Assembly: GCF_028473605.1 (NCBI RefSeq)
Contig: NZ_CP097267.1
Span: forward strand, 4,580,501 to 4,644,500
From: Acidovorax sp. NCPPB 3576
Lineage (GTDB): Bacteria > Pseudomonadota > Gammaproteobacteria > Burkholderiales > Burkholderiaceae_C
Reading direction: 5' to 3'
DNA: 64,000 nt
The translations under genes were made by a program, and so were the position numbers. Positions 43,346 to 51,803 of the stretch are shown here, in pieces. Numbering within the stretch: the stretch's first letter is position 1; the number at the start of each line of letters is the position of its first letter. The notes beneath the pieces are model-generated. The model worked only from the letters and a program-made list of their open reading frames with translations, was not told the origin of the DNA and ran no database searches.

Positions 43346-43774
43346 ATGCACGATCCCAAGCAGCGGTTTGCCGAAAAATTACGAGAAGCCATGACAGCCG
43401 CCGGCTACGAGCCCAAGCCCTCTGTGCTGGAGCGGGAATTCAACACCCGGCACTGGGGCAAACCCATGACCTTGCACGGCGTGCGCCGCTGGCTACTGGG
43501 CGAAACCATGCCCGATGCGCGCAAGCTCATCACCCTGGCCGAGTGGCTGCGGATGCCGGTTCAGGAGCTGGCCTTCGGCGTCGTCGACGGCTCCGCGGTG
43601 CGCGAAGAAGCCGCCCAGTGGCATGTGGGCGTGGGCTACGAAGACCGCGAACTGTTCGACACCTACCTCAAGCTGCCGGTGCCCAAGCGGCGGCTGGCGC
43701 GGGAACTGATCCTGGCCATTGCCAAGGCCCACGCGGCCGATCAGTCCAAGCCGCTGGCCGGCCCATCCCGTTGA
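43346..43774 (+). CDS. Small XRE-like HTH regulator, copy 1
   Basis: 142 residues. It begins MHDPKQRFAEKLREAMTAAG and contains an HTH-like region (MTLHGVRRWLLGETMPDARK) and a C-terminal helix-rich part (YEDRELFDTYLKLPVPKRRL). About 85-90% of it is repeated in the next gene. It resembles phage-repressor-type regulators; the target is unknown. The AT-rich region before it contains TTGA-CTTTTAA-TCAA at about 43271-43285, a candidate operator and -35 region. No ribosome binding site is seen before the ATG. Confidence 0.75.
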   Translation: MHDPKQRFAEKLREAMTAAGYEPKPSVLEREFNTRHWGKPMTLHGVRRWLLGETMPDARKLITLAEWLRMPVQELAFGVVDGSAVREEAAQWHVGVGYEDRELFDTYLKLPVPKRRLARELILAIAKAHAADQSKPLAGPSR

Positions 43775-43850
43775 AGCGGCACGCCGCCGTCACCCGCGAT
43801 CACGACCGCCGCGTAACTCGACGACAGAGTCAATCCACGGCCATCGGGCG

Positions 43851-43866
43851 TGCCTAGCGTGCCGCC
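43851..43866 (+). repeat. Shared 16-base leader before HTH gene 2
   Basis: TGCCTAGCGTGCCGCC, identical to the element before copy 1, one base before the ATG at 43868. Confidence 0.8.
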
Positions 43867-43867
43867 C

Positions 43868-44284
43868 ATGCAAGATCCCAAGCAACTGTTTGCCGAAAAA
43901 TTACGCCAAGCCATGGTGGCTGCCGGCTACGAACCCAAGCCCTCCGTTCTCGAGCGGGAATTCAACACGCGCCACTGGGGCAAGCCCATGACGCTGCATG
44001 GCGTGCGCCGCTGGCTGCTGGGCGAAACCATGCCCGATGCCCGCAAGCTCATCACCCTGGCCGAATGGCTGCGGATGCCGGTGCAGGAGCTGGCCTTCGG
44101 CACCCCGACGCCGCAGGCGCGCGAAGAAGCCGCCCGCTGGCACGTGGGCCTGGGCTACGAAGACCGCGAACTGTTCGAGACGTACCTGAAGCTGCCCGTG
44201 CCCAAGCGGCGCCTGGCCCGCGAGGTGATCCTGGCGATCGCCAAGGCCCATGCGGCCGACCAGACGCCGCGCGGCAACCGCTGA
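43868..44284 (+). CDS. Small XRE-like HTH regulator, copy 2 (tandem duplicate)
   Basis: 138 residues from MQDPKQLFAEKLRQAMVAAG. It is nearly identical to copy 1 through EPKPSVLEREFNTRHWGKPM and the HTH, and diverges only around residues 78-85 (GTPTPQ versus GVVDGSAV) and at the C-terminus. The duplication includes the 16-base leader but not the AT-rich promoter region of copy 1, so the two may form one transcript or copy 2 may use an internal promoter. If the proteins dimerise, mixed dimers are possible. It is convergent with the DUF445 gene. Confidence 0.75.
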   Translation: MQDPKQLFAEKLRQAMVAAGYEPKPSVLEREFNTRHWGKPMTLHGVRRWLLGETMPDARKLITLAEWLRMPVQELAFGTPTPQAREEAARWHVGLGYEDRELFETYLKLPVPKRRLAREVILAIAKAHAADQTPRGNR

Positions 44285-44303
44285 AGCGCGGGGGCGGCGG
44301 CAG

Positions 44304-45611
44304 TCAATGGGCGAGCAGGCCGCGCACGCCCTGCGCCAGGTCGTCCATGTGCGACAGCACGAACAGCAGCAGGCCGATGAAGCCGCCCACCACCGTGCCG
44401 TTGATGCGGATGTACTGCAGGTCGCTGCCGATGTGCAGCTCCACCAGGCGCGCCAGCTCCTTGGCGTCCCAGCGGTCCACCGTGTTGCGCATGTGCTCGG
44501 CCACGAACTGCGACAGCTCGGGGGCCCACTGCGCCGCCCACAGCTCCAGCCGCACGTTCAGCCGCACCCGCAGGGCCGGGTCGCCCGCGAGCGACAGGCC
44601 CAGCCACTGCCCCATCGCGGCCACCTTGCGCGAGACCTCCGAATCCTCGTCGGCCAGGTCGCGCTGCAGGCGCTCGCGCAGGCTGGTCCAAAGCGTCTGC
44701 ACGTAGCTTCCCAGCGTGGCGTCGTTCTGCAGGTAGTGGCGGATCGCCATGCCGCGCTCGGCCCATTCCGGGTCGGACTGCAGGCGCTCCACCAGCCGCT
44801 GCACCGCGCTGTCCAGCGTGCCGCGCAACTGGTGGGCGGGGTTGCCGGCCACTTCGGCCAGCAGGTTCTCGATGGCCTGGGCGATGGCGCCGGCGCCCTT
44901 GTCGCTCAGCCAGTCCGTGGGCAGCACCTTTTCCTTGAGGGGATGCTCGCGCTTGATCCACTGCACGATGGTGTCGGCGATGAAGGTGCGGGTCTGCGGC
45001 TCGCGCACCACCGTGGCCAGGCGGGCCAGCAGGTCGTCGAGCAGCGCCTGGTGGCGGCCGTTGTGGGTCAGCGCCTCCAGGGCCATGGCCATGGTGCGCG
45101 ACAGATCGATCTGCCCGATCAGCGTGCGCGCGGCATCGTTCATGAAGCGCTGGATGCGCTCGTCCTCCACCGTCTCCAGCGCCGACAGCGCCAGGCGCGA
45201 CATCTGCCGCGCCAGCAACTGGGCATTGCCCGGCGAGGTGAGCCACTGGCCCAGCATGTGGGCCGGGTCGTGGCGGCGGATCATGGTGACCAGCGAGGGC
45301 GCATCGAGGAATTCGTCGCGCACGAACGACGCCAGGTTGCCGCCGATGCGCGCCTTGTTGCGCGCGATGATGTCCGTGTGCCGCTGCACGAACGGCAGCG
45401 GTATGCGCCGGAACAGGGCCGACACGGCGAACCAGTCGGCCAGGGCGCCGACCATGGCCGCCTCGGCCACGGCGCGCACGCATTCCACCGCCAGGTTGCG
45501 CGGCAACGCGTAGGTCAGTGCGAACACGGCGGCCACTGCCAGCAGCAGGCCGGTGGCCAGCCACTTGGCCCGGGTCAGTGCGCGGGCCTGGTCTTCATGG
45601 GTGCTGTCCAT
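44304..45611 (-). CDS. DUF445 family membrane protein
   Basis: 435 residues from MDSTHEDQARALTRAKWLAT. A first membrane helix lies at about 18-38 and another at the very C-terminus (GTVVGGFIGLLLFVLSHMDD). The family signature is AMVGALADWFAVSALFRRIP, followed by HTDIIARNKARIGGNLASFV. The long middle part is helical and cytoplasmic or periplasmic. DUF445 (YjiN type) has no firm function. A longer open frame upstream lacks family sequence. It is monocistronic and convergent with the HTH duplicate. Confidence 0.85.
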   Translation of the reverse strand: MDSTHEDQARALTRAKWLATGLLLAVAAVFALTYALPRNLAVECVRAVAEAAMVGALADWFAVSALFRRIPLPFVQRHTDIIARNKARIGGNLASFVRDEFLDAPSLVTMIRRHDPAHMLGQWLTSPGNAQLLARQMSRLALSALETVEDERIQRFMNDAARTLIGQIDLSRTMAMALEALTHNGRHQALLDDLLARLATVVREPQTRTFIADTIVQWIKREHPLKEKVLPTDWLSDKGAGAIAQAIENLLAEVAGNPAHQLRGTLDSAVQRLVERLQSDPEWAERGMAIRHYLQNDATLGSYVQTLWTSLRERLQRDLADEDSEVSRKVAAMGQWLGLSLAGDPALRVRLNVRLELWAAQWAPELSQFVAEHMRNTVDRWDAKELARLVELHIGSDLQYIRINGTVVGGFIGLLLFVLSHMDDLAQGVRGLLAH

Positions 45612-45652
45612 CGCCCGAGGATAGCCCGAGACGCCTGTGGGACAGGGCCGCT

Positions 45653-46795
45653 TCAGTGCGCTGGCAGCGGTGCCACCCGATCGAGCGCCGCGGCCAGGTG
45701 GCCGACCGTGCGGTCCACGTGGTGCCACTTCTCCAGCCCGAACAGGCCGATGCGGAAGGTCTGGAAGTCCGCCCCCTCGCCGCATTGCAGCGGCACGCCG
45801 GCGGCGGTCTGCAGGCCGGCCTCGATGAACTTCTTGCCGTTCTGGATGCCGGGATCGGTGGTGTAGCTCACCACCACGCCGGGGGCCTCGTAGCCCTCGG
45901 CGGCCACGCTCGGAAAGCCCCGCTCGCGCAGCAGCGCGCGCACCCGGGCGCCCAGTTCGATCTGTTCGGCACGCACCTTCTCAAAGCCGTAGTCGCGCGT
46001 CTCCCGCATCACGTCGCGCAGCTGCACCAGCGCATCGGTGGGCAGGGTGGTGTGGTAGGCGTGCTGGCCTTTTTCGTAGCCCTCGGCGATCTGCATCCAC
46101 TTCTTGAGGTCGCAGGCGAAGCTGCTGCTCGTGGTGCCGTCGATGGCCTGGCGGGCGCGCTCGCTGAGCATCACCATGGCGCAGCAGGGCGAGCCGCTCC
46201 AGCCCTTTTGCGGGGCCGAGATCAGCACGTCCACGCCGGTGGCCTGCATGTCCACCCACACGGCGCCGGAGGCCACGCAGTCGAGCACGAAGAGCGCGCC
46301 CACGGCGTGCGCGGCCTCGCTCACGGTGCGCAGGTAGTCGTCGGGCAGCAGGATGCCGCTGGCGGTCTCGACATGGGGCGCGAACACCACTTTGGGCGAC
46401 TGGGCCCGGATGGCGGCGGCCACCTCGTCGGCTGGGCATGGCGCCCACGGGGCCTGCGGGCCCTCGCCCTGGCGGCGGGCCTGGCACACCACCGCGCCGC
46501 CGCCCAGAGCGCCCGCATCGAAGATCTGGCTCCAGCGGTAGCTGAACCAGCCGTTGCGCACGATGAGCACCTTCTCGCGGTTGGCGAACTGGCGCGCCAC
46601 CGCCTCCATGCCGAAGGTGCCGCTGCCGGGCACCAGAACCGCCGTGTGGGCGTGATAGACGCTCTTGAGCGTGGCCAGGATGTCCTGCATCACGCCGGTG
46701 AAACGCCGGGACATGTGGTTGAGCGCCCGGTCGGTGTACACCACCGAGAATTCGAGCAGACCGTCGGGATCGATATCGGGCAAGAGGCCGGGCAT
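45653..46795 (-). CDS. Class V aminotransferase (alanine-glyoxylate/serine-pyruvate type)
   Basis: 380 residues from MPGLLPDIDPDGLLEFSVVY, with GGAG before the ATG. PLP-enzyme landmarks: VLVPGSGTFGMEAVARQF (phosphate-binding loop), APHVETASGILLP, LFVLDCVASGAVWVDM with the PLP-contacting Asp, and DVLISAPQKGWSGSP with the Schiff-base lysine. Relatives transfer amino groups between alanine or serine and glyoxylate or pyruvate. The exact substrate pair is not readable. The gene is divergent from the threonine aldolase, another enzyme of glycine metabolism; the shared 228-base promoter region hints at common control. Confidence 0.85.
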   Translation of the reverse strand: MPGLLPDIDPDGLLEFSVVYTDRALNHMSRRFTGVMQDILATLKSVYHAHTAVLVPGSGTFGMEAVARQFANREKVLIVRNGWFSYRWSQIFDAGALGGGAVVCQARRQGEGPQAPWAPCPADEVAAAIRAQSPKVVFAPHVETASGILLPDDYLRTVSEAAHAVGALFVLDCVASGAVWVDMQATGVDVLISAPQKGWSGSPCCAMVMLSERARQAIDGTTSSSFACDLKKWMQIAEGYEKGQHAYHTTLPTDALVQLRDVMRETRDYGFEKVRAEQIELGARVRALLRERGFPSVAAEGYEAPGVVVSYTTDPGIQNGKKFIEAGLQTAAGVPLQCGEGADFQTFRIGLFGLEKWHHVDRTVGHLAAALDRVAPLPAH

Positions 46796-47022
46796 GGGTT
46801 CTCCGTGAGGGGGGGCCAGCGCGCAGCAGGGGCCGTGCACGGCCGGCAGGAACGAGAAAAAGGGGGCAGGCCAGCTTAGCATGCACGCCATCCGCCGGCC
46901 CCTGCCCGGCCCCCGTTCCAGCGGCTCTGAAGGCGGCGAATCGCCCCGCATGGACGCGGCGCGGCCTGCCCCGCTAGGATGCCGGATCGACCTTTTCCAG
47001 TCCCCACCAGGAGCCCCTCCCG

Positions 47023-48096
<1,074 letters not shown>

Positions 48097-48129
48097 TCCG
48101 CTGAGGTTCGGCAGGGGCATCCGACCCCT

Positions 48130-48361
48130 GTGTCGCGCCGGGGAGGCGTGTGGGTTGAAACTAAGCGATGAACGGGGGCTCGATGCCTGCCAGGCCGTCG
48201 CGCCTCTTGCGGGCGCGTGGGTTGAAACAATGGCGACATTTCCCACTGGGATGTGTCCAACGTGTCACGCCCCGAGCTGGGCGTGTGGGTTGACACCGTG
48301 TCGGGCACCTGGAAGGCCAGCCGGCCTTCCAGGCGCACCGTGCGGACGGCTGGATTGAAGC
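48130..48361 (+). CRISPR. Relic type I-C-like CRISPR array, no cas genes
   Basis: Three clear repeats: R1 core 48132-48161, R2 48197-48228, and R3 48264-48296. R2 begins GTCGCGCC and ends GCGTGGGTTGAAAC, the I-C repeat form; R1 and R3 end GTGTGGGTTGAAAC and GTGTGGGTTGACAC. A fourth, decayed copy at 48330-48361 matches R2 at about 21 of 32 positions and ends TGGATTGAAGC. Spacers are 35, 35 and about 33 bases, right for type I-C. Repeat starts are spaced about 67, 67 and 66 bases. There is no room for a leader after ltaE and no cas gene in the window, so it is a stranded remnant. Confidence 0.8.
48308..48333. other. Perfect 11-bp stem-loop inside the CRISPR relic
   Basis: CCTGGAAGGCC-AGCC-GGCCTTCCAGG. 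It spans the third spacer and the start of the decayed fourth repeat. No T run follows, so it is not a standard terminator, though it could act as an RNA stabiliser downstream of ltaE. Confidence 0.6.
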
Positions 48362-48431
48362 GCGCTGGATCGGCCCGCGCCTTCGCAGCGGGTGGCGCTT
48401 GAGCGGGCGCCCGCCTGCAAGAAACCCGAAT

Positions 48432-48473
48432 GCTATATTTTTTATAGCAACACAGGCAATCAGTACTAGGGCA
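48432..48473. repeat. Dispersed intergenic hairpin repeat, copy D
   Basis: GCTATATTTTTTATAGC (48432-48448) is followed by CTAGGGCAT at 48465-48473. It lies between the CRISPR relic and the stop of the HlyD-like gene. Together with the relic this fills the 390-base gap after ltaE; no gene is seen in it. Confidence 0.72.
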
Positions 48474-48488
48474 TGAAGGGTTTTTGAC

Positions 48489-49598
48489 TCAAAACCCGCT
48501 CCACACCCAATCGAACCGCACATCCAGCGGCAACTGGTGGATGCGGTAGGCCGCGGGCAGCGGCTCCAGCGGGCGCAGGCGCACGACGATGGACGGCATG
48601 CGCGGCGACAGCGGCGAGACGCGCTCGGCGGGAATGCGTTCGGCCTCGGCTACCACGCCGACCACCTCGGCGCGGATGCGCCCGCCATCCATGAATTGCA
48701 GGCTGGCCTGGCGCCCCACCTGGGCATAGCGCGCCTCGTTGGGCAGCACGTAGGCGTGCACCATGGGCGCGCCGCGCCCCTGCAGCACGGCCACGTCGGT
48801 GCCGGGCACCACCCACTCGCCCCGGCGCACGAGTTGGCGCACCACGGTGGCATCGAAGGGCGCGACCACATCGGGCGAGGGCAACGAGGCGCTCGCGGCC
48901 AGGGGCCCCGTGCCCGAAATCCCGCCCGCATTCGCGAGCGGCACGGGGCTCTGCGCGCGCAGCGCCGCCAGGGCGAGCGCACGGTCGCGCGCCACTTGCG
49001 CTGCGTTTTCGGCCAGGTCGGCCCGCGCGCGGTCCACGCCGGCCTGGGCCTGCATGGACTGCAGGCGCACGCCATCCAGCTCCTGGCGCGTGGCCGCGCC
49101 CTGCACGTGCAGGGCCTGCATGGTGCGCACGCGCTCCTGGTGCAGGGCGGCCTGCCGCTGCGCCAGGCGCTCGGCCTCTTTCAGCCCGGCCAGCCGCGCG
49201 GCCTGGCCCTGCGCCACGGCCTGGGCCACGGCCGGATCGGCGGCGGCCAGCGGCGCGGCCAGGGCGGTGGAGGCCGGAGCCCCCGCGGCCGAGGGCGGCT
49301 CCAGCACCATCACCGGCTGGCCCGCCGGCACGGCATCGCCCACGGCCACGATGCGCGCCACGCGACCGGCGGTGTGCACGCCCACGGCCACCTGCTCGGT
49401 GACGACGAAGCCGGGCGCCGTCTCCCACCAGTAGGCGATGGCAAAGCGCATCAGCAGGTAGGCCGGCGCTGCGAGCACCATGGCCAGCAGCAGGTACCAG
49501 CGCCAGCGCGGCACTTGCCGCTTGGCGGCGGCGTAGCGCACCGGCAGGCCGTTGGCCTCTTGCGCCGAACCCGGCGGAATGTCGAACTGGATCTTCAC
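48489..49598 (-). CDS. HlyD-family inner-membrane adaptor of the exopolysaccharide operon
   Basis: 369 residues starting at a GTG that overlaps the TolC-fusion stop as GTGA. A single membrane helix lies at about 32-53. A biotinyl-lipoyl half motif follows (FVVTEQVAVGVHTAGRVARI), then a coiled coil at about 125-215 rich in Ala/Gln/Arg, and a second lipoyl half from VVAPFDATVVRQLVRRGEWV. The C-terminal beta-barrel is typical of HlyD/Alg44-like membrane-fusion proteins. It should bridge the GT2 synthase and the outer-membrane channel across the periplasm. No ABC or RND pump is encoded, which argues against a toxin or drug exporter. Confidence 0.85.
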   Translation of the reverse strand: MKIQFDIPPGSAQEANGLPVRYAAAKRQVPRWRWYLLLAMVLAAPAYLLMRFAIAYWWETAPGFVVTEQVAVGVHTAGRVARIVAVGDAVPAGQPVMVLEPPSAAGAPASTALAAPLAAADPAVAQAVAQGQAARLAGLKEAERLAQRQAALHQERVRTMQALHVQGAATRQELDGVRLQSMQAQAGVDRARADLAENAAQVARDRALALAALRAQSPVPLANAGGISGTGPLAASASLPSPDVVAPFDATVVRQLVRRGEWVVPGTDVAVLQGRGAPMVHAYVLPNEARYAQVGRQASLQFMDGGRIRAEVVGVVAEAERIPAERVSPLSPRMPSIVVRLRPLEPLPAAYRIHQLPLDVRFDWVWSGF

Positions 49599-51802
49599 GG
49601 GGCCGCCTCTTCAAAATCTTCCCACGCCTGCACGACCACACCGGCGAAGGCCGGCAGGTCGGACAGGGCCTGCGCCAGGGCGCGCCAGCGCTGCAGCGCC
49701 GCAGTGCGGCCCACGCCGTGGCTGCTTTCCTCGGGGGTGAGCGAATCCTCCATGCTCTGGGCCACCGCCACCCGCAGTCCGGGCACCGCCTGCTGCACCA
49801 GCGGGCGCGCCAGCTCGGCCGCGCGCTCGGGCCGGCTCACATAGACCATCGCCACCACCTCCGCAGCGCCGGCCGCCTGCAGGCGCTGCGCCAGGCCCGG
49901 CACCTGCAGCTCGCGATAGTGCGTGGTGAGGGCCAGGGGCCAGGGCGTGGCGGCGCGCACCGCCCGCAGCGTGGCCACGGTGCCGTCCTCCCAGCCGGGC
50001 TGATCGGCGGCATCCAGCTGGCTGCGCTCCAGGTCGAGGTTGAGCCCGTCGAACGGCAGGTGGCGCAGCGGCGCCAGCAGCGCCAGCAGGGCTTCGCGCC
50101 CGGCGGGCATCACCCAGCTGGGCTCGCCGAGCATCAGTTCCACCGCCATGCCCCGGTCATGCGCCCGCTCCAGCAGGCGCCGCAGGGCGGCACGGCCCGC
50201 CGGCCGGGCCAGGCTGCGCAACTGCGCGCCGGTGAAGGACAGCAGCACGCGCTGGCTGTCCTGCGGCATGGCATCGAGGCGCGCGGGCCGCTCCAGCAGC
50301 GCCTGCCCGCTCCAGGAGAACCAGCCCAGGCCCGGCGCCCGCGCTTCCTGGGCCTTTTCGCCCCGCACCGCTGGCGGCAGTGCGGACAGCGCGGTGAGCG
50401 CCGGCGCGAGCAGGTCGGCCAGGGGTTCGGCCACGCCCGGCTGCGGCTGGCAGCTGCTGCCGAGCGCCAGCACGTCGAGCGCGGCCAGCGCCCGGCGCTC
50501 GGAACCATCGACGACCTGCAGCGAGGCCTGGTAGAGCGCGTAGCGCGCCATCAGCAGGCGCGAGTAGCCGTCGCCGTCGAAGGCATCGAGCCGCAGGCGC
50601 GCAACGCGCAGGCCCTCCTGCGCCGCCTGCAGCCGGTTCAGAAAGCCCGGCATCTCGCCATCGCGCAGCTGCCAGTCGGCCAGGGCCTGGTCCAGCACCG
50701 AGCGGTATTCGCCCAGGCGCAGTTCCATCAGCTGATCGGCCCGGTCTCGCTCGCTCTGCAGCTGCCCACGGGCCGCATCGCGCTGCGCCCGCCACTGCAG
50801 GGGCATGGAAAAGTCCACGCCGACGACCGTGCTGCGGCCGGGCTGGCCGCCGATGTCGCGGCTCACCGACTGCGACAGCGACACGCCGGCCTCCAGGCCC
50901 GTGTGCTGTGCGTTGTCGAGTTGCGCGGTGGCGGTGTCGCGCTCGGCGCGGGCCTGGGCGATGGCGGGATCGCCATCGGCCTGCGCGAGCAGCGCCTCGC
51001 GGTCCATGCAGTGCGCGGGCCAGTTCGGGATGGCCGTGTCCACCTGGGTCACGGGTTGCCCCGCCAGGCGGGCGAGCGTGCGCAGCGCGCTGGCCTGCGC
51101 GGCGCGCTGCGCATCGTGCGCGGCCTGAACGCTGTCGAACAGGGCGGAAAGGTCGAGCCGGTCGGCCTCCAGCATCACGCCGGCCTGGCGCCGGTGCAGC
51201 AGCTGCGCCTCCACGGGCGCACGCACGGCCAGGAACTCCTGGGCCAGCAGGCGCCGCCGAAGGCTGTGCGCGAACCGCACATAGGCCTGGCGCACGGCCA
51301 GCCGCACGCCACGCTGCGCCTGGGCCTGCCGCAGCCGGCCCAGCGATTCGGCCCCTTCGGCCTCGCGCACGCCACGCTGCTGGGCTTCGCGGCTGCCCAG
51401 GAGCGGCCAGCGCACGCCGACCTGGGCCTGGCCGCGCTGGTAGTCGCGGCTGGTGGTGTCGGTGACGGACTCGCGCACGCCCCCTAAGCTGGCGCCGGCG
51501 AACACGCGGGCGCCCTGCCCCGCGCGCGCCGCGCCGGTGCGCTGCGCGGCCACGTCGGACTCGGCCTGCGCCAGCCGCACCGCCGGGGCCTGCACTTCGG
51601 CCCAGCCCTCCAGCTCCGCCAGCGAGGCGGGCGCCTGGGCCAGCACGGTCGCGTTGAGCGCGGGCGGTGCCTCCTGCGGCACGATCGGTGGCACGACCGG
51701 CGGCGGCAGGGACAGATCCGCCGCCAGCACGCCCGAGCCCCACCCCAGCAGGCACAGCACCGCAGCCCATGGCAAAAAACGTCCCCCGAGGCGATGCGGC
51801 AT
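49595..51802 (-). CDS. TolC-like outer-membrane channel fused to a GH18-like barrel
   Basis: 735 residues. Signal peptide 1-28 (FLPWAAVLCLLGWGSGVLAA). Residues about 60-450 are an outer-membrane efflux (TolC) domain with long heptad-rich helices (for example 150-250 and 340-445). Residues about 485-735 form a second domain with FDGLNLDLERSQLD at 584-597. This matches the GH18-type DGxxxDxE signature, with Asp590 and Glu592 in the catalytic-type places and Asn at the middle acidic position. One chain may therefore both export and trim a polysaccharide. The start lies one base after the GT2 stop; the end overlaps the HlyD start. Confidence 0.82.
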   Translation of the reverse strand: MPHRLGGRFLPWAAVLCLLGWGSGVLAADLSLPPPVVPPIVPQEAPPALNATVLAQAPASLAELEGWAEVQAPAVRLAQAESDVAAQRTGAARAGQGARVFAGASLGGVRESVTDTTSRDYQRGQAQVGVRWPLLGSREAQQRGVREAEGAESLGRLRQAQAQRGVRLAVRQAYVRFAHSLRRRLLAQEFLAVRAPVEAQLLHRRQAGVMLEADRLDLSALFDSVQAAHDAQRAAQASALRTLARLAGQPVTQVDTAIPNWPAHCMDREALLAQADGDPAIAQARAERDTATAQLDNAQHTGLEAGVSLSQSVSRDIGGQPGRSTVVGVDFSMPLQWRAQRDAARGQLQSERDRADQLMELRLGEYRSVLDQALADWQLRDGEMPGFLNRLQAAQEGLRVARLRLDAFDGDGYSRLLMARYALYQASLQVVDGSERRALAALDVLALGSSCQPQPGVAEPLADLLAPALTALSALPPAVRGEKAQEARAPGLGWFSWSGQALLERPARLDAMPQDSQRVLLSFTGAQLRSLARPAGRAALRRLLERAHDRGMAVELMLGEPSWVMPAGREALLALLAPLRHLPFDGLNLDLERSQLDAADQPGWEDGTVATLRAVRAATPWPLALTTHYRELQVPGLAQRLQAAGAAEVVAMVYVSRPERAAELARPLVQQAVPGLRVAVAQSMEDSLTPEESSHGVGRTAALQRWRALAQALSDLPAFAGVVVQAWEDFEEAAP

Positions 51803-51803
51803 A

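Noticed and set aside
48394..48425. Fifth CRISPR repeat
   Set aside because: It ends in GAAAC at about the right distance, but the rest agrees with the repeat no better than chance.
48489..51802. Type I toxin or drug exporter (HlyD plus TolC)
   Set aside because: There is no ABC, RND or MFS pump in the operon; the partner is a processive GT2 synthase and the channel carries a glycosidase-like domain.
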